From a bacterium (lineage in GTDB: Bacteria; Chloroflexota; Dormibacteria; UBA8260; Bog-877): DNA of 7,359 nucleotides. Below the pieces are notes generated by a model. The model was not told the origin of the DNA, ran no database searches, and saw only the letters and a list, made by a program, of their open reading frames with translations. Positions 1-4,983 of the stretch are shown here, piece after piece (the stretch's first letter is position 1; every line of letters begins with the position of its first letter). The translations under genes were made by a program, and so were the position numbers. The stretch is from contig JAKAWF010000159.1 of assembly GCA_021817025.1 (NCBI GenBank), positions 1 to 7,359 on the forward strand. Direction: 5' to 3'.

Positions 1-147
1 GTACTGGGCCGACTCGCCCAAGTCCATGGGGGTCAGGGTGTAGCGGATGGCTATGCGCTGATCGAGGGCAGAAAACACCCCCATGCGCAGTTGCTGAGCA
101 AGTGTCGGCTGACCCACCAAAATGCCGGCGAAGGGGTTGAGTGGCAA
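1..147 (-). pseudogene. ExeA/TniB-like AAA ATPase fragment (runs off left edge)
   Basis: Minus-strand codons covering 1-147 translate to a peptide containing NPFAGILVGQPTLAQQLRMG, then an ALDQRIAIRY stretch, and ending PMDLGESAQY. This matches the sensor-1 region and beyond of ExeA/TniB-type AAA ATPases (family pattern: hydrophobic strand, VGQP-L, then QRI-RY and a P-L---E---Y segment). These proteins often act as the ATP-dependent partner of a DDE transposase. Walker A and B are absent because they would precede this segment, and there is no start codon: the frame is open back to a stop at 175-177, but similarity begins only near 140-147. It therefore appears fused out of frame to the truncated recombinase next door. 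Whether the C-terminus is intact beyond the window cannot be seen. Family assignment is from recognition, with no alignment run. Confidence 0.7.
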
Positions 148-385
148 GGTGACGGAGCAGACCCCGGATGACCATCAGCCGCCGGGCGGGGTTGTGAGGG
201 TCGGCTGCCACCGTCGATGTCGCCCAGTCCACGCTGCGTGCCAGCGGGATCGGACCGTCGTGTCCTGAGCGGTCCAAGAAGTTGGCGAAGCTGTGAAGAT
301 AGGCCTCCTGCACGCCCAGGCGGTAGCCGAGGCCACGACGCATCGCGATGTAGCTGTCCGTTAGGTTGATGAAGTTGGCCGTCAC
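140..385 (-). pseudogene. Second tyrosine recombinase, N-terminal fragment only
   Basis: A GTG start at 383-385 overlaps the TGA of the upstream recombinase by 4 bp (GTGA). It has a textbook ribosome site, GGAGG at 393-397, 7 nt away. The first ~82 residues (starting VTANFINLTDSYIAMRRGLG, later a VDWA and a RRLMVIRGLLRHLAT segment) match the SAM-like N-terminal core-binding domain of tandemly encoded tyrosine recombinases. In intact relatives this domain is followed by a DPRTEVP-like linker and the catalytic domain. Here the similarity stops at about 140. The reading frame stays open to the window edge, but the sequence then codes in another frame for an AAA ATPase fragment. All catalytic residues (R, K, HxxR, H, Y) are missing, so it should be inactive. 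The coupling to the upstream gene indicates the two once formed an operon. Confidence 0.68.
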
Positions 386-1302
386 TGTGTTACCTCCGGC
401 CAGGGCAAGGCGACCTCGCGCAGTGCCCCAACGTTGGCCTTGGCATAGATCTGGGTGCTCCCAAGGCTGCGGTGACCGAACAGGTCGGCGATCTCCTTCA
501 GGCTCGCCCCATGCCCGAGCAGATCTGTGGCGAGCGAGTGTCGTAGCAGGTTGGCACCGCAGATGGGAGCGCTGATCCCGGCGTGCCGGAGTGACCGGCG
601 GACAGCGTCTCTGACCACGCCGGGGTCGATCGGCTCCCCGACATGCTGGCGGTGCAAAACGAACACCTGCCGCCCCGTGCTCGTGGGCCGTCCCCGCTGG
701 AGATACTCAGCGATGGCCTCCCCTACCTCGGTGGCGAGCGGTAGTACGGCACCGTGGCCGGTCTTCCGGGAGCGGATCTGCACGGTCCCCGAGCGCCAGT
801 CGATGTCCTCCAGTCCGAGCCGGGCTACCTCGCTCGCCCGCAGGCCCAGCCGGGCGACGCACAGTAGGATCGCGCGGTCACGCACACCCCGCGGCGAAGA
901 GGTGTCAAGCGAGCCAAGCAGGCGGGCGAACTCGTCCGTGCTGAGATGTCGCGGCACGGACGCAAGCCGATGATTGGGCACCGTCGGTACCGTCTCCTCC
1001 AGCCGGTCCTCACGCAACCCCTGCGCGCGCAGAAACCGGAAGAAGGACCTCAACGAAGTCGTGAGGAGCTGAACCGTCGAACGTCGGTACTGCGCGGTCG
1101 CCGCAGTCACGAAGTCCACGACATCGGGGGCAGATACAAGAGCTAGGTCCAGAGGACCGTCACCGAGCACTGCCTCCAAGAATTCGCGTGCGAACTTTGA
1201 ATAGGTACGGCGCACCTCCGGGCAGATGCCCCGCGTGCGGCGCAGGTACTCGTCGAACGCCTCGATCACAGTGTCGCCAGTCAATGGATCCTGATCTCTC
1301 AT
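382..1302 (-). CDS. Tyrosine recombinase/integrase (XerC/D-like)
   Basis: This 306-residue site-specific recombinase is of normal family length. It would cut and rejoin DNA through a 3'-phosphotyrosine intermediate. Numbered from the longest possible frame (start 1371), an N-terminal SAM-like core-binding domain spans about 34-120 and the catalytic domain about 140-325. Catalytic landmarks are R178 (GLRASEVARL), K203 (SRKTGHG), the box NLLRHS with R277, H300 (LFGHRS) and nucleophile Y309 (TQIYAK). The first box residue is N274 where most relatives have His. The start chosen is ATG 1300-1302 (M24 of the long frame), because AAGGGAG lies 6 nt upstream; the two upstream ATGs lack such a site, and the first lies inside the inverted-repeat block. 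The stop overlaps the start of a second recombinase. The inverted repeats just upstream are likely recombinase binding sites, so autoregulation is plausible (inference). Confidence 0.93.
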   Translation of the reverse strand: MRDQDPLTGDTVIEAFDEYLRRTRGICPEVRRTYSKFAREFLEAVLGDGPLDLALVSAPDVVDFVTAATAQYRRSTVQLLTTSLRSFFRFLRAQGLREDRLEETVPTVPNHRLASVPRHLSTDEFARLLGSLDTSSPRGVRDRAILLCVARLGLRASEVARLGLEDIDWRSGTVQIRSRKTGHGAVLPLATEVGEAIAEYLQRGRPTSTGRQVFVLHRQHVGEPIDPGVVRDAVRRSLRHAGISAPICGANLLRHSLATDLLGHGASLKEIADLFGHRSLGSTQIYAKANVGALREVALPWPEVTQ

Positions 1303-1344
1303 GAGCTGCTCCCTTCTAGGCCGATGCATAGGAGGGAGTGTCGC

Positions 1345-1439
1345 GATTATGTGCAGTTGACGCGAGATCAACTCAATCTGGCGTCAACTGGCCAGGAACA
1401 GGAGCTCTTGGGGCGAGTGCCCCTCGACTGCACATAATC
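1345..1439. repeat. Nested inverted repeats upstream of the integrase
   Basis: GATTATGTGCAGT at 1345-1357 is an exact 13-bp inverted match to ACTGCACATAATC at 1427-1439. Nested within it, CAGTTGACGC at 1354-1363 is an exact 10-bp inverted match to GCGTCAACTG at 1381-1390. The block lies between the integrase start and the terminal palindrome and shares the GATTATGTGC core with it. Such arrays next to a tyrosine recombinase are typical of core or arm binding sites, and the same binding could repress the gene's own promoter; both roles are inferred. Confidence 0.8.
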
Positions 1440-1454
1440 CGGAACTGGGCCTAA

Positions 1455-1486
1455 TAGAGATTATGTGCTGCAGCACATAATCTCTA
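1455..1486. repeat. Perfect 32-bp palindrome at element/IS junction
   Basis: The left arm TAGAGATTATGTGCTG (1455-1470) is followed directly by its exact reverse complement (1471-1486), with no spacer. It contains the third and fourth copies of the GATTATGTGC core found in the adjacent inverted repeats. Recognisable IS1634 transposase sequence begins within or immediately after the right arm (about 1482), so the palindrome marks the recombinase element's end. It is a good candidate for the strand-exchange site, with two recombinase monomers binding head to head. Confidence 0.85.
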
Positions 1487-2537
1487 CGTCAGCGACTCCA
1501 AGCTCTGCAATCGCGACGCGATGGGCCATATCGACCGCAATCACGGGCGGTTCCTCACCGTCATGCCGAACACCCGCGCCGAGGTGGGAGAGTTCCGTCG
1601 CTTCGTCGCCAAGAACACTCCGGCCTGGACCGAGGTGCTGCGTCGGCCGGGAAGGAGAAGGGACGACCCCGACGAGGTCTTCTTCGCCACGGCCGCGCCG
1701 TCGCCTTCGGTCGAGGGCTATCGAATCGTGTGGATCCTCTCGACGGAGAAGCAGGTCTTCGACGCTCAAGCGCGCCGGGGCGCAATCGAAGCAGCCCGCG
1801 TCGCGCTCGGTGAGCTCGACGAGCGCTTGTCAGGGCCACGTTCCCGCTTGAAGGACGAGGAGTCGGTGATGGCCGCAGCCCGAGCTGCGATCGAAGGGGC
1901 GAGAGCCTCGCGCTGGGTGCAGGCGCGTGTCTCGACCGAAACCATCGTCCACCACAAGCAGCAAAAGCGCGGACGTCCCGGTCCCAACACCGTCTACGTG
2001 CGCATCGAGGAGCAGCGCTACTCCGTCAGCGCGGTGATCGCGGAGGACGTCGTCCGCGACGACGCCTACTTCGATGGCTGCTGGCCGGTCATGACTAATG
2101 ACACCGCGATGACCCAAGCCGAACTGCTGCTGGCCATGAAGCGACAGCCCGGTGTCGAGAACCGCCACCATGTGCTCAAGGGAGTCGTCGACTTCGTGCC
2201 CGTCTACTTGAAGAGCAACGAGCGCATCGACGCGTTCGCGTTCCTCGGCTACATTGCCGTCCTCGTGCATGCCCTGATGGAGCGCGAGCTCCGCACCGCG
2301 ATGCGTGCCGCCGGTATCGCCGACCTGCCGCTCTACCCGGAGGGCCGGGCCTGCAAGGGGCCAACCGCAGCCCGGGTCATCGAGATCTTCGAACCGCTCT
2401 GCGCCCATGAGCTGGTGGAGAACGACGAGGTGCTCAGGCGCTACGACCCGGGGCTCTCGAAGCTCCACCGTCAGCTCCTCGACCTCCTCAAGGTGTCGGC
2501 GACTGCCTATCAGGCGGCTCAGACCACACCCTGGTAA
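1482..2537 (+). pseudogene. IS1634-family transposase, N-terminally truncated
   Basis: The reading frame codes for the C-terminal ~350 residues of a DDE transposase of the IS1634 family (IS4-like RNase H fold), whose full members are roughly 500-550 residues. Similarity starts at LYVSDSKLC (about 1482-1508), which carries the second catalytic Asp (codon 1494-1496). This is ahead of the first ATG at 1521, so the true gene was cut here; an in-frame stop lies at 1455-1457 in the palindrome. Further family landmarks, numbered from the 1521 ATG, are GRFLTVMPNTRAE (9-21), RRPGRRRDDPDE (41-52), the RGRPGP segment (150-155), FDGCWPVMTND (184-194) and the third catalytic acid in VENRHHVLK (E213-x6-K220). 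The usual Tyr seven residues before that Glu is Met206. The first catalytic Asp and N-terminal DNA-binding region are gone, so it should be inactive. It ends normally with TAA at 2535-2537. Confidence 0.88.
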
Positions 2538-2735
2538 TTAGCGAGATATCCGTCGCTCGACCCGCGGAAAGGGAGATATGGGGCTCGGGCCGCCGCTGAG
2601 CATCCCAGGAGGTAGCCGGAACGGCGGTCCACTGGCCGTTCTCCGTCCCATGGGGAGCGAGGTCCACCGAATAAAGGTCCACGAGATGACTGTGGAACTC
2701 CACAGTTCGCGAACCCTTGCGCGGGGAAGTCGCGG
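2538..2735. other. Upstream part of intergenic region: possible IS end and operator sites
   Basis: No gene is evident here. The first ~60 bases should hold the right terminal repeat of the IS1634 copy, but with its left end lost it cannot be defined by pairing. Further on are two direct copies of AGGTCCAC (2660-2667 and 2675-2682, 15 bp apart), the dyad at 2689-2706 and an 8-bp palindrome TTCGCGAA (2706-2713). All precede the promoter of the coiled-coil/ATPase genes. Confidence 0.5.
2689..2706. promoter_or_regulatory. 18-bp dyad, candidate operator
   Basis: ACTGTGGA and TCCACAGT are exact 8-bp inverted arms around a 2-bp centre. The dyad ends 29 bp upstream of the predicted -35 box, a typical place for a dimeric regulator. 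No regulator gene is recognised in the window, so the binding protein is unknown. Confidence 0.45.
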
Positions 2736-2764
2736 TTGCACGCTCACGCGCGCTGAGGTAAGGT
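2736..2764 (+). promoter_or_regulatory. Sigma-70-type promoter for the coiled-coil/ATPase operon
   Basis: TTGCAC (2736-2741) and TAAGGT (2759-2764) are separated by exactly 17 bp, close to the housekeeping consensus. Transcription would start near 2771, leaving a leader of about 70 nt before the ATG at 2844. A third AGGTCCA copy (2761-2767) overlaps the -10 box, which would suit repression by whatever binds the two upstream copies. Confidence 0.6.
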
Positions 2765-2773
2765 CCAACCGAA

Positions 2774-2823
2774 AGGCGGAGTCGCCTCCTGAAACAGCGG
2801 AACTCCAAGTTCCCCGCCGCTGT
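2774..2823 (+). promoter_or_regulatory. Two leader hairpins before the coiled-coil gene
   Basis: The predicted leader folds into AGGCG-GAGT-CGCCT (2774-2787) and a second stem ACAGCGG/CCGCTGT (2794-2800 with 2817-2823). The second has an inner AACT/AGTT pairing (2801-2804 with 2808-2811). No T-run follows, so it does not look like a plain terminator. The second stem ends 7 nt before the GAGGTGA ribosome site (2831-2837), so it could modulate translation or stabilise the mRNA. It matches no riboswitch class I recognise. Confidence 0.45.
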
Positions 2824-2843
2824 GAGGTTTGAGGTGACTCACG

Positions 2844-3398
2844 ATGGCGCTGCAAGCCGGGACCAGACCGCGCAGGGCGCGGGCCGACGACGACGAGCCC
2901 GAGGTGGACCTCGACGACGACGAGGAGCGCGACGAGCGGGCCCATAGGCGGACAGCCGCCACCGCCCGCCGGGCCAGGCCGGTAGCACGCTCACGGCGTG
3001 AGCCGGACGAGGATGAGGCCGAGCCTGACGAGGAACTGGACCAGGAAGCCCTGGCCTACGGCATCGCCGAGGTGACCGCCGAGAGAGTCTCGGAGAAGCT
3101 CCGGGCCGATCAGCGCAAGGTGAACGGCCGCCTGGCCGAGCACGAGCGCCGCCTCGGCGACCTGGAGGAAGCTCAGGATGAGCTGACAGCCGAGCTGGCC
3201 AAACTCGCAGCCAAAGCCGAGGCCAAGGCGGCGGGAACCGTCGGCGCGACCAGTGAAGCAGCCCCAGCGGCGGGAGCCCGCGAGATCGCCGTCGTGGAGC
3301 CCGACCTGGGCAAGGAGCATGGCAAAGACGAAGGCAGGTTGCCTGAGGAGCCCGGTGGCCCCAAGCAGCCACGCAGCGGCTGGCGGAGCATCTGGTGA
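2844..3398 (+). CDS. Acidic coiled-coil protein of unknown function
   Basis: The 184-residue product is not a family I recognise. The ATG at 2844 is supported by GAGGTGA (2831-2837) six bases upstream. Residues 1-66 are low-complexity and charged, alternating Arg-rich stretches with acidic runs (ADDDEPEVDLDDDEERDE; later EPDEDEAEPDEELDQE). Residues 68-130 look like one long helical coiled coil (VSEKLRADQRKVNGRLAEH, then RRLGDLEEAQDEL and Ala/Lys heptads). The tail is Gly/Pro/Glu-rich and ends GWRSIW. It has no signal peptide or membrane span, so it is probably cytoplasmic. Its stop codon overlaps the next gene's start by 4 bp, so it is translationally coupled to the ATPase and may be its adaptor, scaffold or substrate-recognition partner (inference). 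Confidence 0.82.
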   Translation: MALQAGTRPRRARADDDEPEVDLDDDEERDERAHRRTAATARRARPVARSRREPDEDEAEPDEELDQEALAYGIAEVTAERVSEKLRADQRKVNGRLAEHERRLGDLEEAQDELTAELAKLAAKAEAKAAGTVGATSEAAPAAGAREIAVVEPDLGKEHGKDEGRLPEEPGGPKQPRSGWRSIW

Positions 3399-4138
3399 CC
3401 GCAGCTACCGGGGTGCCCAGCGAGCCGAGCCAAGCGGCTGCCCAGGCCACTCTCAGCCGGGCGGTCCGGTATGCCCTGATCGGCAAGACCGGCTCCGGCA
3501 AGACCTACTTCGCGGTGGCCCTCCTGTGGCATCTCATGCAAGGAGCCAGCCCCGGCTGGAAGGCCGTCATCGTGGACTCCAAGGGTGACACCGAGGACCG
3601 CGCCCGGTTCGCTCGCTGGGGCTTCATGCCGACCCGGTTGCGGGACCTCGGCCGGACCAGTGAGCGGCTGGTCACCGTCCCGCTGCGTCAGGGCAGCTCT
3701 GAGAAGGAGTCGGTCTACCAGGGCGCTCAGGCCCTCTTCAGGTGGGCCTACGCCCGCTGCCGGGTGATCCTGCTGGTGGACGAGTACACCCAGGTGGTGC
3801 GATCCCGAACCGACCCAGGCCCTGGGCTCCGGGAGGTGTTCGCTCGGGGCCGGGGCCGGGGAGTCGGTCTCATCGGCTGCACCCAGGAGCCCGTCTACGT
3901 GCCCCGGATGCTGCTCTCCCAGGCGAGCCACGAGTTCCTCTTCCGGCTGACCTTTGGGAACGACATCCGGGCTGTCCGAGGGATGTGCCCCGACTACGCT
4001 CCGCCATCGAACCTGTACGGCTTCTACTACCGATGGGTCGATGGGCCCGGGACTGACTGGACCTACTACCCCAACGGCGGCAACTTCCTGGCCGAGCTGG
4101 AGGTCCCGGCTCAGGGGCACCTGGCGACCGTCGGCTGA
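3395..4138 (+). CDS. Compact FtsK/HerA-superfamily P-loop ATPase
   Basis: The 247-residue protein starts at GTG 3395 within the previous gene's stop (GTGA overlap). Walker A is GKTGSGKT (30-37). A VIVDSKGD segment (58-65) matches the D-x-K-G element of FtsK/HerA/TraG-type ATPases. Walker B is VILLVDE (124-130). RGRGRGVGLIGCTQEP (151-166) is the superfamily's conserved Arg/TQ-P region, with Q164 as the likely polar sensor. These ring ATPases pump DNA or drive conjugative or packaging machines. This one is little more than the motor domain, with no membrane span or FtsK gamma domain, a size shared with packaging ATPases of membrane-containing viruses and some mobile-element translocases. The C-terminus is aromatic (NLYGFYYRWVDGPG, later WTYY). 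Which DNA or partner it moves is not shown by the sequence; the neighbouring membrane protein is a plausible anchor. Confidence 0.87.
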   Translation: MTAATGVPSEPSQAAAQATLSRAVRYALIGKTGSGKTYFAVALLWHLMQGASPGWKAVIVDSKGDTEDRARFARWGFMPTRLRDLGRTSERLVTVPLRQGSSEKESVYQGAQALFRWAYARCRVILLVDEYTQVVRSRTDPGPGLREVFARGRGRGVGLIGCTQEPVYVPRMLLSQASHEFLFRLTFGNDIRAVRGMCPDYAPPSNLYGFYYRWVDGPGTDWTYYPNGGNFLAELEVPAQGHLATVG

Positions 4139-4150
4139 CCGGGAGCCCCG

Positions 4151-4516
4151 GTGCCGCCCTATGCCGACCCCGAGCGGCGGCGGCGGGTGAACCGGAAGGC
4201 GCTCAGACGCAAGCGGGCGGCTTCGCGCCGGGTGGAACCAGCTCCCGCCCCAGCGCCCCAGTGGTCGCCAGCAGTGCCACCTGCGGCCCCTCGAAGGAGC
4301 ACCGGGGGGCGCGGAACCCCGGAGCAACGGCGGCTGCGGGACGCTCCACCAGCTCCGGATGGAAAGCCTTATTACCAGATTGTTGCACCATGCTTGGGGC
4401 CGCTTCCGGTGCCTGTGATCGTGGCCATCTTCGTCGCTGCCGGTCTGATGATGGCTGGCGTCTACTTCCTCACCACCCACCACCCGGCAGCGGAGGTCTG
4501 GGACCCGATCAGTTAG
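4151..4516 (+). CDS. Small basic single-pass membrane protein
   Basis: The 121-residue product is unrecognised. GTG 4151 is preceded by GGGAG (4141-4145) at 5 nt and lies 12 bp after the ATPase stop, so the two are co-transcribed. Residues 9-27 are strongly basic (RRRRVNRKALRRKRAASRR). Residues 29-70 are Pro/Ala-rich and disordered. One hydrophobic helix spans about 86-108 (PVPVIVAIFVAAGLMMAGVYFL), followed by a 13-residue tail TTHHPAAEVWDPIS. By the positive-inside rule the long basic N-terminus should be cytoplasmic, giving a C-tail membrane anchor. This suits a docking partner that binds DNA or the acidic coiled-coil protein and recruits the ATPase to the membrane (inference). Confidence 0.75.
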   Translation: MPPYADPERRRRVNRKALRRKRAASRRVEPAPAPAPQWSPAVPPAAPRRSTGGRGTPEQRRLRDAPPAPDGKPYYQIVAPCLGPLPVPVIVAIFVAAGLMMAGVYFLTTHHPAAEVWDPIS

Positions 4517-4529
4517 GAGCCAACTCCTA
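4514..4529. terminator. Short hairpin between convergent genes
   Basis: TAGGAG and CTCCTA form a 6-bp stem with a CCAA loop, beginning at the stop codon of the membrane-protein gene and ending 6 bp before the stop of the opposing small gene. It is symmetrical, so it could act in both directions, but there is no T-run and the stem is short. Confidence 0.3.
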
Positions 4530-4534
4530 GGTGC

Positions 4535-4744
4535 TCACTCGCCAGCGGCCTGCGCGATGTCGGCGGCGTGGGCAGCGGAGGCCAGCGCATGGGCCAGGGC
4601 CAGGCTATCCGGGCAGGAGGCCGCCTGCCCAGCCGAGCAGAGGCGGCAGTTGGCAACGTGGTCCTGCATGTCGCGCAGGATGGTTCCGACGGGCGAGTCG
4701 CCGGGGCTTCGTGCGATCAGGGCGAGCAGGTCGGGGTCGATCAT
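4535..4744 (-). CDS. Small protein with HxxxCxxC motif
   Basis: The 69-residue product starts MIDPDLLALIARSPGDSPVG. It carries HVANCRLC (H-x3-C-x2-C) near residue 34, a further Cys a few residues on (AASCPD) and an Ala-rich helical tail. The spacing equals the zinc-binding motif of ZAS anti-sigma factors, but the protein is too short and lacks a membrane span, so a generic small zinc-binding protein is a safer description. Codon use is strongly coding (nearly all third positions G/C), unlike the longer upstream extension, and the first credible ATG (4742-4744) is therefore taken as start. No good ribosome site precedes it, which lowers confidence. It converges on the ATPase operon and is divergent from the beta-helix gene. 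Confidence 0.6.
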   Translation of the reverse strand: MIDPDLLALIARSPGDSPVGTILRDMQDHVANCRLCSAGQAASCPDSLALAHALASAAHAADIAQAAGE

Positions 4745-4904
4745 TGCCGCCCCACTATGCCAGGCTGGGCCCGCCACCGCTGGCACGAGGCCGCCTCGGT
4801 CCCGCGTCGATCCCGACAGACGCCGCGCTGGTCCCCGGCCGGAAAGGGGGCCTTGCTGGGCCGACTTCGGAAGACTGCCTCTGGGGAGTGGACGGAAAAG
4901 ATCC

Positions 4905-4933
4905 TTTCGGACCAGCGCCCAGAGTGGTAGCCT
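4905..4933 (+). promoter_or_regulatory. Possible promoter of the beta-helix gene
   Basis: TTTCGG (4905-4910) and TAGCCT (4928-4933) are 17 bp apart, about 50 bp before the ATG. The -35 match is poor, so this is tentative. The gene needs its own promoter because the minus-strand small gene separates it from the upstream operon. Confidence 0.3.
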
Positions 4934-4983
4934 GGGCACGATAGTGGGGCAGTCGCCTCAACACTTGGGATGGAGGGAGGACT

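Larger units (their letters stand above)
140..1486 (-). mobile_element. Remnant of a tandem tyrosine-recombinase (RIT-like) element
   Basis: The element is inferred from three things. Two tyrosine recombinase genes are translationally coupled by a 4-bp overlap. A palindromic terminus at 1455-1486 abuts an interrupted transposase gene. The second recombinase breaks off at about 140 at a foreign ATPase fragment. Recombinase-in-trio (RIT) elements carry three such genes in a row; here at most two are visible, so the other end and any third gene have been lost or lie elsewhere. No second copy of the palindrome is seen in 1-380. Other recombinase-pair elements remain possible. Confidence 0.5.

Noticed and set aside
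1303..1371. Upstream starts extending the integrase to 329 residues
   Set aside because: Neither upstream ATG has a ribosome site, and the extension runs into the inverted repeats; ATG 1300-1302 has AAGGGAG at ideal spacing.
2774..2823. Known riboswitch in the leader
   Set aside because: The two hairpins do not show the conserved cores of riboswitch classes I can recall; kept only as an unclassified structured leader.
2578..2832. 84-codon plus-strand open frame before the coiled-coil gene
   Set aside because: It covers the predicted promoter, operators and hairpins. The AAGGGAG upstream is too close to the ATG, and the translation shows no protein-like pattern.
3173..4483. Minus-strand open frame of 436 codons
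   Set aside because: It lies opposite the FtsK/HerA-type ATPase, whose motifs are unmistakable. Its own translation is His/Pro/Gly-rich without domains, a usual shadow in high-GC DNA.
4745..4939. N-terminal extension of the HxxxCxxC small gene
   Set aside because: The extension is Arg/Pro/Gly-rich without structure and overlaps the beta-helix gene's probable promoter region.
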